Assembly: GCF_026212465.1 (NCBI RefSeq)
Contig: NC_080048.1
Location: 26,304,993 to 26,368,992, forward strand
DNA from: Amaranthus tricolor
Lineage: Eukaryota; Streptophyta; Magnoliopsida; Caryophyllales; Amaranthaceae
Length of the DNA stretch: 64,000 nt
Direction: 5' to 3'
Positions 25,474-38,600 of the stretch are shown piece after piece. Under the pieces are notes generated by a model. It was not told where the DNA came from. It did no database searches and saw only the letters and a list, made by a program, of their open reading frames with translations. Both the position numbers and the translations under genes were made by a program. Numbering within the stretch: position 1 is the first letter of the stretch; the number at the start of each line of letters is the position of its first letter.

Positions 25474-26674
25474 TAGGGATGCAAACGGGGCGGGGCGGGG
25501 CGGGTATTGGCGTTACCATCCCCATCCCCATCTGGTAAATCAATCCCCATCCCCATCCCCATCCCCGCGGCGGGTATAATTTTTTTCCCCGTCCCCGCCC
25601 CGATGGGTTTGTACCTAATACCATCCCCATCTGGGTATCTATCCCCGTCTAATACCCATTTTACCTGCCCCACCACCCGTCAAATCCCCGCTTAATACCC
25701 ATCTGTGTCACATATTTATTTTCAAATCCCCGTCTAATCATCACTTAATGTCGCCTACCTCTACACAACTCGTAATGAATATAAACAAATTTTATTGAGA
25801 AAAAAGGATAAAAAATAGAAAAAACATGATTATAAACCTTACTCTAAAAAACATGATCTTAGACCTTATGAAGTAGTATTCATGGCTGAATCACATTATA
25901 TTTTTATTAACACTCATTAATTCAACTAAATGAACCGCTAATAATATCAGAATACTGAAATATTATTGACGAAACCAGAGATCCGATCAAATTACAAAAC
26001 AAACATTTTACCAAAAACCTTGTGAGCAAATGAAGCATCATGAAAATATGAAATTAATAACAATATAATCACCCACAATACATAAATTTATATCCAAACT
26101 TAATTATAGGCATCAGTAACCATCAGTATACAAATACTACACAAATTAAAAACTGAAGATCACATCTAGTTGAAGACCACAATACTGAAGATCAGTATAC
26201 AAGTATCCAAACTGAAGATCACACATTATAATCCTTTTAATCCATCTACCTTCACACTTAAGATCACATCAAACATTCAGAAGTTTTGACGGCCAGCATT
26301 CAACATTCATATTGATGGTTTCAAATGCCCAAAGTATTTTGGGTTTTGAAACTTTTTTTTTAAAAGAAATATAAAAACGGGGTTTTTAAAGTTTTTAAAA
26401 AAATTTGAAAATAATTCAAGGTTTTCAGAAATTTGAAAAATAATTTAGGGTATTCCAATTCTCAAAATTTGTACATTTCGTGAGGCGGGGCGGGGCGGGG
26501 ATGGGGCGGGTATCACCTAAATCCCATCCCCATCCCCATCCCCGCGGTGGGTATGAATTTTATACCCGTACCCGCCCCATGACCCATCAAACCAGGACCC
26601 ATCCCCGCCCCGATGGGGCGGGGATGGGGCGGGTCTCCTATTAGACCCGCCCCGCCTGCATCCCTAGTTTTTAA
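25466..26674. mobile_element. non-autonomous hAT element with 8-bp target duplication
   Basis: The element spans 25474-26666. It begins tagggatgca and ends tgcatcccta, imperfect terminal inverted repeats that continue into GC-rich GGGGCGGGG tracts at both ends. It is flanked by the perfect 8-bp direct repeat gtttttaa (25466-25473 and 26667-26674), which is satellite sequence. An 8-bp duplication with short TIRs is the hAT signature. The ~1.2-kb interior is AT-rich, has short repeats around actgaagatc and no transposase ORF, so it needs a helper enzyme. The G-tracts could form quadruplexes. Confidence 0.88.
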
Positions 26675-29600
26675 GTGTTTATTGGCATTTTCGCGCATAA
26701 AGTAGCTCAAACTTGCTTTCTTTTGCACGAAACTTGGCACACAAAACTATTTGGTATATTTTATTGTGTGGAAGTGGTTAGAATTGAAAATCATAGTCAT
26801 ATGCCAAAAATTACGTACTAAGTTGCAATTTTAAGAGTTTTGAAGATTTATACCCACTTTCGCGCATAAAGTTGCTAAAACTTGGTTTGTTTTGGACGAA
26901 ACTTGGCACACAACAGTATTTGGTATATATTATTGTGTTGAAGTGGTTAAAATTGAAGATCATAATTATATGCTAGAAATGACGTGCTAAGTAGTGATTT
27001 TAAGGGTTTTTAAATGTTTTTTGGAGTTTTGCTCATAAAGTTGCACTTGGTTTTTGTTGGACGAATCTTGGCACACAACACTATTGGTACATATTATTGT
27101 GTTGAAGTGGTCAGAACTGAAAATCTTAGTCATATAAAAGAAATTACATGCTAAGTTTTGATTTTAAAGGTTTTTCAGTTTTTTGGGATTTTCGCATATA
27201 AAGTTCCTAAAACTTGGTTTGTTTTGCTCGGAACTCTGCACACAAAACTATTTAGTATATATATTATTGTGTTGAAGTGGTTAGAATTTAAAATCATAGT
27301 TATATGCTAGAAATCATATGGTAGAAATTATAGTCATATGGTAGAAATTACGTGCTAAGTTGCGATTTTAAGCGTTTTTTAGATATTTTTTCACTTTCGT
27401 GAATAAAGTAGCTAAAACTTTGTTTGTTTTACACGAAACTTGGCACACAAAACTATTCCGTATATAATATTGTGTTGAAGTGGTTAGAATTGAAAATCAT
27501 AGTTATATACCAAAAATTAGCTGCTAAGTAGTGAATTTAATGGTTTTTAAATATTTTTTGCACTTTCGCACATAAAGTAGCTCAAACTTTCTTTGTTTTG
27601 CACCTAAGAAGGCACACAACACTGTTTGGTATATATTATTGTGTTGAAGTGGTTAGAATTTAAAATCATAGCCACATTCTAGAAATTACGAGCTCATATG
27701 TGATTTTAAGGGTTTTAAAGCATTTTTAGCACTTTCGCGCATAAAATAGTTAACACTTGGTTTGTTTTGCACGAAACGTTGCACACAACACTCTTTGGTT
27801 TATATTATTGTGTTGAAGTGGTTAGAATTGAAAATCATACTCGTATGCTAGAAATTACGTGCTAAGTAGCGATTTCAAGGGTTTTAAGCTTTTTAGGCAC
27901 TTTCGCGCACAAAATAGCTAAAACTTTGTTTGTTTTGCACGAACTCTGCACACAGCACTATTTGGTATATTATTATATTGAAGTGGTTAGAATAGAACAA
28001 TATACTCATATGCTAGAAGTTACGTGCTAAGTTGCGATTTTAACGGTTTTTAAGTGTTTTTTGGCACTTTCGCGCATAAACTAGCTCAAACTTGCTTTGT
28101 TTTGCACGAAACTTGGCACACAACACTATTTGGTATATATTATTGTGTTGAAGTGGTTAGAATTGAAGATCATAGTTATATGCTAGAAATTACGTACTAA
28201 GTTGCGATTTTAAGGTTTTTACGGTTTTTTGACACTTTCGTGCATAAAGTAGCTAACACTTGGTTTGTTTTGCACGAAACTTTGTACACAACACGATTTG
28301 GTATATTATTGTGTTGAAGTGGTTAGAATTGAAAATCATAGTCATATGCTAGAAATTACGTGGTAAGTTGCGATTTTAAGGGTTTTTAAGCTTTTTTGGC
28401 ACTTTCGCGCATAAAGTACCTAAGACATGGTTTGTTTTGCACATAACTTGGCGCACAACACTATTTGGTATATTATTGTGTTTAAGTGGTTAGAATTGAA
28501 TATCATCGTCATAAGCTAGAAGTTGCGTGCTAAGTTGCAATTTAAAGGGTTTTTAAGTGTTTTTTGGCACTTTCGCGCATAAAGTAGCTAAAACTTGGAT
28601 TGGTTTGGACGAAACTTGGCACACAACACAATTTGGTATATATTATTGTGTTGAAGTAGTTAAAATTTAAAATCATAGTTATATGCTAGAAATTTCGTGC
28701 TAAGTTACGATTTTAAGGGTTTTTAAATGTTTTTTGCACTTGTGCGCTTAAAGTAGCGCACACTTGGTTTGTTTTGCATGAAACTTGACACACAACACAA
28801 TTAGGTATATATTATTGTGTTGAAGTGGTTAAAATTTCTAATCATTGTTATATGCTAGAAATTACGTGCTAAGTTGAGATTTTAATGGTTTTTAAGATTT
28901 TTTGGCACTTTCGTGCATAAAGTAGCTCAAACTTGGTTTGTTTTACACGAAACTTGGAACACAACACTATTTGGTACATATTTTTGTGTTGAAATGGTTA
29001 TAATTGAAACCCATAGATATATGTTATAAATTACGTACTAAGTTTCGATTTTAAGGTTTTTAAGATTTCTTGGCACATTCGTGCATAAAGTAGCTAAACC
29101 TTGGTTTGTTTTGCACGAAACTTGGCACGCAACACTATTTGGTATATATTATTGTGTTGAACTTGTTAAAATTCAAAATCATAGTTATATGCTAGAAATT
29201 ACCTGTAAAGTTGCGATGTTATAGGTTTTTAAGTGTTTTTTGCGTATTGGCGCATAAAGTAGTTCAAACTTGGTTTGTTTTGCACGAAATTTGGCACACA
29301 ACACTAGAAATTACGTGCAAAGTTGTGAATTTAAGAGTTTTTAAATGTTTTTTGCACTTGTGCGCATAAAGTAGCGCACACTTGGTTTGTTTTACACGAA
29401 ACATGGCACACAATACAATTTGGTATATATTATTGTGTTGAAGGGTTTAAAATTCAAAATCATAGTTATATGTTAGAAATTACATACTAAGTTGCGATTC
29501 TAAGGGTTTTTATGCTTTTTTGGCATTTTAGCGCTTAAAGTAGCTCAAACTTGGTTTGTTTTGCACAAAACTTGGCACACAACACTATTTGGTATATATT

Positions 29601-32600
29601 ACTGTGTTGAAGTGGTTAAAATTTAAAATCATAGTTATCTGCTAGGAATTACGTGCAAAGAAGCGATTTTATGGGTTTTTAAATGTTTTTTGCGCCTTGG
29701 CGCATAAAGTAGTTCAAACTTGGTTTGTTTTGCACGAAATTTGACACACAACACTATTTGGTATATATTATGGTTTTGAAGTGGTTACAATATAAAATCA
29801 TAGTTATCTGCTAGAAATTTCGTACTAAGTTTCGATTTTAAGATTTTTTCGGACTTTCGTGCATAAAGTAGCAAAAATTTGGTTTGTTTTGCACGAAACT
29901 TGGCACACAACATTATTTGGTATATAATATTTTGTTGAAGTAATTAAAATTTAAAATCATAGTTATATGCTTGAAATTACTAGCAAAGTTGCGATTTTAT
30001 GGGTTTTTAAGTGTTTTTTGCACTTTTGCACATAAAGTAGCTCAAACTTGGTTTGTTTTGCACGAAACTTAGCACACTACACTATTTGGTATATATTATT
30101 GTGTGGAATTGCTTAGAATTGAAAATCATAGTCACATGCTAAAAATTAAGTGCTAAGTTACGATTTTAAGGGTTTTTAACCTTTTTTGGCACTTTCGCGC
30201 ATAAATTAGCTAAAACATGCTTTGTTTTGCACGAAACTTGGCACACAACACTATTTGGTATATTATTCTGTTGAAGTGGTTAGAATTTAAAATCATAGTC
30301 ATATGCTAGAAATTACGCGCAAAGTTTCGATTTTAAAGGTTTTTAAGTGTTTTTTGGCACTTTCGCGCATAAGGTAGCTAAAACATGGTTTGTTTTGCAC
30401 AAAACTTAGCACACAATACTATTTGGTATATATTATTGTGTTGAAGTGGTTATAATATAAAATCATAGTTATCTGCTAGAAATTACGTACTAAGTTTCGA
30501 TTTTAAGGTTTTTAAGATTTTTTGGCACTTTCGTACTTAAAGTAGATAACACTTGGTTTGTTTTGCACGAAACTTGGCACACAACACTATTTGATATAAA
30601 TTATTGTGTTGAAGTGGTTAAAATTGAAAATCATAGTAATATGCTTGAAATTACGTGCAAAGTTATGAATTTATGGGTTTTTTTAGTGTTTTTTGCGCTT
30701 TGGCACATAAAGTAGTCCAAACTTGGTTTGTTTTGTACGAAACATGGCACACAACACTAGTTGGTATATATTATTGTGTTAAAGTGATTAAAATTAGACT
30801 AGAAATTACGTGCAAAGTCGCAATTTTATGGGTTTTTAAGGTTTTTTGGCACTTTTGCGCATAAAGTAGCTAAAACCTGGTTTGTTTTGTACGAAACTAG
30901 GGACACAACACTATTTGGAATATTATTGTGTTGAAGTGGTTAGAATTGAAAATCATAGTATTATGCTAGAAATTACATACTAAGTTGCGATTTTATGGAT
31001 TTTAAGCTTTTTAGGCACTTTCGTGCACAAAGTACCTAAAACCTGGATTGTTTTGCACGAAACTAGGCACACAACACCATTTGGTATATATTATTGTGTT
31101 GAGGTGGTTTGGATTGAAAATCATAGTCACATGCTAAAAATTACGTGCTAATTTGTGATTTTAACGGTTTTAAACTTGTTCGGCACTTTCGCGCATAAAG
31201 TAGCTAAAACCTGGTTTGTTTTGGAAGAAACTAGGCACACAACACTATTTACTATATTATTGTGTTGATGTGGTTAGAATTGAAAATCATAGACATATGC
31301 TAGAAATTACGTGCTAAGTTGCGATGTTAAGGGTTTTAAGCTTTTTTGGCACTTTCGCGATTAAAGTAGCTAAAACCTGGTTTGATTTTCACGAAACTAG
31401 GCACACAACATTATTTGGTATATATTATTATGTTGAGGTGGTTAGAATTGAAAATCATAGTTACATGCTAGAAATTACTAGTTTAGTTGCTATTTTAAGG
31501 ATTTTTAAGCTTTTATGGCACATTCGCGCATAAAATAGCTAAAACTTTGTTTGTTTTACTCGAAACTAGGCACACAACACTATTTGGTATATTATTGTGT
31601 TGAAGTGGTTAGATTTGAAAATTATAGTCATATGCAAGAAGTTATGTGATAAGTTGCGATTTAAAGGGTTTTTAAGGTTTTTTGGCACTTTCGCGCATAA
31701 CGTAGCTAAAACTTGCTTTGTTTTGCACGAAACTTGGCACACAACACTATTTGGTATATTATTGTGTTGAAGAGGTAGAATTTAAAATCATAGTTATATG
31801 CTAGAAATTACGTGCTAAGTTTCGATTTTAAAGGTTTTTAAGTGTTTATTGGCACTTTCGCGCTTAACATAGCTCAAACATGGTTTGTTTTGTACGAAAC
31901 TTGGCACACAACACTATTTGATATATATTATTGTGTTAAAGTGGTTATAATATAAAATCATAGTTATCTGCCAGAAATTACGTAATAAGTTTCGATTTAA
32001 AGGTATTAAAGATTTTTTGGCACTTTCGTACATAAATTAGCTAAAACTTGGTTTGTTTTGCACGAAACTTGGTACACAACACTATTTCGTATATATTATT
32101 GTGTTGAAGTGGTTGAAATTGAAAATCATAGTTATATGCTAGAAATTACATGCAAAGTTGCGATTTTATGGGTTTTTAAGAGTTTTTTGCGCTTTGGGGC
32201 ATAAAGTAGCTCAAACTTTGTTTGTTTTGCACGAAACTAGGCACACAACACTATTTGGTTTATATTATTGTCTTGAAGTGGTTAGAATTGAAAATCATAG
32301 TAATATGCTAGGAATTACATGCTAAGTTGCGATTTTAAGTGTTTTTTGCACTTTGGCGCTTAAAATAGCTCAAACTTGGTTTGTTTTGCACGAAACTTGG
32401 CATAAAACACTATTTGGTATATATTATTGTGTTGAAGTGGTTAAAATTGAAAGTCATAGTTATATGCTAGAACTTACGTGCAAGGTTACGATTTTGTGGG
32501 TTTTTAAGTGTTTTTTGCGCTTTGGCGCATAAAATAGCTCAAACTTCATTTGTTTTGCACGAAATTTGGCACACAACACTATTTTGTATATATTATTGTG

Positions 32601-35600
32601 TTGAAGTGGTTAGAATTGAAAATCATAGTCAGATGCTAGACATTACGTGCTAAGTTGCGATTTTAAGCGTTTTAAGCTTTTTTGGCACTTTCGCGCATAA
32701 AGTTGCTAAAACCTGGTTTTTTTTGCACGAAAGTAAGCACACAACCCTATTTGGAATATTATTGTGTTGAAGGTGGTTATAATATAAAATCATAGTTATC
32801 TGCTTGAAATTACGTACTAAGTTTCGATTTTAAGGTTTTTAAGATTTTTTGGCACTTTCGTACAAAAAGTAGCTAAAACTTGGTTTGTTTTGCACGAAAC
32901 ATGGCACACAACAATATTTGGTATGTATTATTGTGTTGAAGTGGTTAGAATTGAACATCATAGTCATATGCTAGAAATTACGTGATAAGTTGCGATTTTA
33001 AGGGTTTTTAAGTGTTTTTTGGCACTTTCGCGCATAGAGGAGCTCAATCTTGGTTTGTTTTGCATGAAACTTGGCACACAACACTATTTGGTATATATTA
33101 CTGTGTTGAAATTGTTACAATTAAAATTATAGTTATATTCTAGAATTTACGAACTAAGTTGTGATTTTAAGGTTTTAAAGATTTTTTGGCACTTTCGTGC
33201 ATAAAGTAGCCAAAAACTTGGTGTGTTTTGCACGAAACTTAGCACACAACATGATTTGGTATATATTATTGTCTTGAAGTAGATAAAATTGAAAATCATA
33301 GTTTTATGCAAGAAGTTAAGTGCTATGTTGCAATTTAAAGAGTTTTTATGTGGTTTTTGCACTTTGGCGCATCAAGTAGCTCAAACGTGGTTTGTTTTGT
33401 AAGAAACTTGGCACACAACACTATTTGATACGTACTATTGTATTGACGTGGTTACAATTGAAAATCATAGACACATGCTAGAGATTAAGTGCTACGTTCT
33501 GATTTTAAGGGTTTTTGAGCATTTTTTGGTACTTTCGCGCATAAAGTAGCGAAAACTTGGTTTGTTTCGCACGAAATTTGGTACAGAACACTATTTGGAA
33601 CATATTATTGTGTTGAAGTAGTTAAAATTAAAAATCATAGTTATATGTTAGAAATTACGTGCTAAGTTGCGATTTAAAGGTTTTTATGCTTTTTGGCACT
33701 TTCGCACATAAAGTAGTTAAAACTTGGTTTGTTTTGCACGAAACTAGGCACACAACACTATTTTGTATATTATTGTGTTGAAGTGGTTAGAATTGAAAAT
33801 CATAGTCATATGCTAAGTTACGTGCTAATTTTCGATTTTAAAAGTTTTTAAGTGTTTTTTTGGCAGTTTTGCGCATAAACTAGCTCAAACTTACTTTGTT
33901 TTGCACGAAAATTGGTACACAACACTATTTGGTATATATTATTGTGTTGAAGTGGTTCTAATGAAAATCATAGTTATATGCTAGAAATTACGTACTATTT
34001 ACTAGGCACTTTCGTGCATAAAGTAGCTAAAACTTCGTTTGTTTTGCACGAAACTTGGCACACAACACTATTTGATATATTATTGTGTTGAAGTGGTTAG
34101 AATTGAAAGTCATATTCATGTGCTAGAAATTACGTGCTAAGTTGCGCTTTTAAGCGTTTTAAGCTTTCTAGGCACTTTCGTGCAGAAAGTACCTAAAACC
34201 TGGATTGTTTTGCACGAAACTAGACACACAATACTATTTGGTATATATTATTGTGTTGAGGTGGTTAGGATTTAAAATCATACTCACATGCTAAAAATTA
34301 CGTGCTAGGTTGCGATTTTAATGGTTTTAAGCTTTTTTGGCACTTTCGCGCATAAAGTAGCTAAAACTTGGTTTGTTTTCCAAGAAACAAGGCGCACAAG
34401 TCTATTTACTATATTATTGTGTTGAAGTTGTTAGAATTGAAAATCATAGACATATGCTAGAAATTTCATGCTAAGTTGCGATTTTAAGGGCTTTTAAGTG
34501 TTTTTTGAGTGTTTTTTGGCACTTTCGCGCATCAACTAGCTCAAACTAGGTTTGTTTTACACGAAACTTTGTACAAAACACTATTCGGTATACATTATTT
34601 TGTTTAAGTGGTTACAATATAAAATCAATGTTATCTGCTAGAAATTACGTACTAAGTTTCGATATTAAGATTTTACGATTTTTTGGCACTTTCGTGCATA
34701 AAGTAGCTAAAACTTGCTTTGTTTTGCACAAAGGTTGGCATTCAACACTATTTGGTATATATTATTGTGTTGAAGTGGTTAAAATTTAAAATCACAGTTG
34801 TACGCTAGAAATTACATGCTAAGTTGCGATTTTAAGAGTTTCTAAGCTTTTTTTGGCACTTTCGCGCATAAAGTAGCTGAAACTTGGTTTGTTTTGCACG
34901 AAGCTTGGCACACAATAGTATTTGGTATATATTATTGTGTTAAAGTGGTTAGAAATGAAAATCATAGTTCTATGCTAGAATTTACGTACTATGTTGTGAT
35001 TTTAAGGTTTTAAAGATTTTTTGTAACATTAGTGAATAAAGTAGCTAAAACTTGGTTTGTTTTGCACGAAACTTGGCACACAACACTATTTGATATATTA
35101 TTGTGCTGAAGTGGTTAGAATTGAAAGTCATAGTCATATTGAAGAAATTACGTGCTAAGTTGAGCTTTTAAGCTTTTAAAGCTTTTTAGGCACTCTCGTT
35201 CACAAAGTACCTAAAACCTGGTTTATTTTGCATGAAACTAGGCACACAACACTATTTGGTATATATTATTGTGTTGAGGTGGTTAGAATTGAAAATCCTA
35301 GTCACATGAAAGAAATTTTACGTGCGAAGTTGCGACTTTAAGGATTTCAAGCTTTTTTGTCATTTTTGCGCATAAGGTAGCTAAAACCTTGTTTGTTTTG
35401 CGCGAAACTAGGCACACAAAACTATTTGGTATATTATTGTGTTGAAGTGGTTAGAAATGAAAATCATAGTCATATGCATGAAATTACGTTCTAAGTTGCG
35501 ATTATAAGGGTTTTAAGCTTTTTTGGCACTTTCACGAATAAAGTAGCTAAAAACTGGCTTGTTTTGCACGAAACTAGGCACACAAGACTATTTGGTATAT

Positions 35601-38600
35601 ATTAATTTGTTGAGGTGGTTAGAATTGAAAATCATGGTCACATGCTAGAAATTACTTGATAAGTTGCGATTTTAAGGGTTTTTAAGCTTTTTTGGCACTT
35701 TTGCGGATCAAGAAGCTAAAACTTGGTTTGTTTTACACGAAAAAAGGCACAGAACACTATTTAGTATATTATTGTGTTAAAGTGGTTAGAATTGAAAATC
35801 ATAGTCATATGCTAGAAATTACCAGCTAAGTTGAGATTTTAAGGGTTTTAAAGTGTTTTTTGGCACTTTCGCGCATAAAGTAGCTGAAACTTGGTTTGTT
35901 TTTTGCACGAAACTTTGCATACAACACTATTTGGTATATATTATTGTGTTGAAGTGGTTAGAATTGAAAATCATAGTTATATGCTAGAAATTACGTGCTA
36001 AGTTGCGATTTTAAGGGTTTTTAAGCTTTTTTGCCACATTCTCGCATAAAATAGCTAAAACTTGGTTTGTTTTGCACAAAAAGTTGGCACATAACACTAT
36101 ATGGTATATTATTGTGTTGAAGTGGTTAGAATTGAAAATCATAGTCATATGCTAGAAGTTACGTGCTAAGTTGAGATTTTAGAAGTTTTTAAGTGTTTTT
36201 TGGCACTTTCGCGCATAAACTAGCTCAAACTTGCTTTGTTTTGCACGAAAATTGGTACACAACACTATTTAGTATATATTATTGTGTTGAAGTGGTTCGA
36301 AATGAAAATCATAGTTATATGCTAGAAATTAAGAACTAAGTTGCGATTTTAAGGTTTTTAAGATTATTTTTAACATTAGTGCATAAAGTAGCTAAAACCT
36401 GGTTTGTTTTGCATGAAACTTAGCACACAACACTATTTGGTATATATATTATTGTGTTGAGGTGGTTAGAATTGAAAATCCTAGTCACATGCTAGAAATT
36501 TTACGTGCGAAGTTGCGATTTTAAGGGTTTTATGCTTTTTTAGCATTTTCGCGCATAAGGTAGCTAAAACCTTGTTTGTTTTGCGCGAAACTTGGCACAC
36601 AAAACTATTTATTATATTATTGTGTTGAAGTGGTTAGAAATGAAAATCATAGTCATATGCTTGAAATTACGTGCTAAGTTGCAATTATAAGGGTTTTAAG
36701 CTTTTTTGGCACTTTCGCGAATAAAGTAGCTAAAACCTGGTTTGTTTTGCACGAAACTAGGCACACAAGACTATTTGCTATATATTATTGTGTTGGGGGG
36801 GTTCAAATTGAAAATCATAATCACATGCTAGAAATTACTTGATAAGTTGCGATTTTAAGGGCTTTTAAGCTATTTTGGCACTTTTGCGCATCAAGAAGCT
36901 AAAACTTGGTTTGTTTTACACGAAAAAAGGCACAGATTACTATTTAGTATATTATTGTGTTAAAGTGGTTAGAATTGAAAATCATAGTCATATGCTAGAA
37001 ATTACCAGCTAAGTTGAGATTTTAAGGGTTTTAAAGTGTTTTTTGGCACTTTCGCACATAAAGTAGCTGAAACTTGGTTTGTTTTGCACGAAACTTTGCA
37101 TACAACACTATTTGGTATATATTATTGTGTTGAAGTTGTTCGAATTGAAAATCACAGTTATATGCTAGAAATTACGTGCTAAGTTGCGATTTTAAGGGTT
37201 TTTAAGCTTTTTTGCCACTTTCGCGCATAAAATAGCTAAAACTTGGTTTGTTTTGGACAAAAAGTTGGCACACGACACTATTTAGTATATATTATTTTGT
37301 TAAAGTGGTTAGAATTGAAAATCATAGTCACACGCTAAAAATTACGTGCAAAGTTGCGATTTTAAGGGTTTTAAGCTTTTTTGGCACTTTCGCGCATAAG
37401 GTAGCTAAAACTTGGATTGTTTAGCACGAAACTAGGCACACAAGACTATTTGGTTTATTGTTGTGTTGAACTGGTTAGAATTTAAAATCATAGTCATATG
37501 CTAGAAATTACGTGCTAAGTTGCGATTTTAAGGGTTTTTAAGTATTTTTTGGCACTTTCGCGCATAAGTAGCTCAAACTTTGTTTGTTTTGCACGAAACA
37601 TGGCACAAAAAACTATTTGGTATATATTATTGTGTTGAAGTTGTTACAATCTAAAATTATAGTCATAAGCTAGAAATTACGTACTAAGTTGCGATTTTAA
37701 GGGTTTTTAAGCTTTTTTGGCACTTTCGCGCATAAAGTAGCTAAAATATGCTTTGTTTTGCACGAAACTTGGCACACAACACTATTTGGTATATTATTGT
37801 GTTGAAGTGGTTAGAATTGAAAATCATAGTCATATGCAAGAAATTACATGCTAAGTTGCGATTTTAAGAGTTTTTAAGTGTTTTTTGGCACTTTCGCGCA
37901 TAAGGTAGCGCACACTTGGTTTGTTTTGCACGAAACTTGGCGTAGAACACTATTTGATATATATTATTGTGTTGAAATTGTTAGAATATAAAATCATTGT
38001 CATGTGATAGAAATTACGTGCAAAATTGCGATTTTAAAGGTTTTGAAGCTTTTTTGGAACTTTCGCGCACAAAATAACTAAAACTTGGTTTGTTTTGCAT
38101 GAAACCTTGCACACAACACTATTTTGTATAGATTATTGTGTTGAAGTGGTTAGAATTGAAAATCTTAGTCATATAGTACAATTACGTTCTAAGTTGCGAT
38201 TTTATGGGTTTTTTGGTGTCTTTTGCACTTTCGCGCATAAAGTAGTTCAAACCTTGTTTGTTTTGCATGAAACTTGGCACACAACACTATTTGGTATATA
38301 TTATTTTGTTGAAGTGGTTAAAAATTAATATTATAATTATATGCTAGAAATGACGTGCTAAGTAGTGATTTTAACGGTTTTTAAATGTTTTTTGCACTTT
38401 CGCACATCAAGTAGCTCAAACTTTGTTTGTTTTGCACGAAACATGGCACACAACACTATTTGGTAAATATTATTTTGTGAAAGTGGTTACAATTGAAAAT
38501 CATAGTCACATGCTAGAAATTACGTGCTAAGATGCAATTTTAATGGTTTTTAAGCTTTTTTTGTAATTTCGCGCACAAAGTAGACAAAACTTGGATTGTT

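Noticed and set aside
25433..25695. Pro/Gly/Met-rich frames in the hAT termini
   Set aside because: Low-complexity products of the CCCCATC/GGGGATG tracts, not genes.
12119..38328. Many short frames in the satellite giving similar peptides (HETWHTTLFGIYY-like)
   Set aside because: They are readings of the ~170-bp monomer in one frame between stops, with no start context or domain; frames break at nearly every unit.
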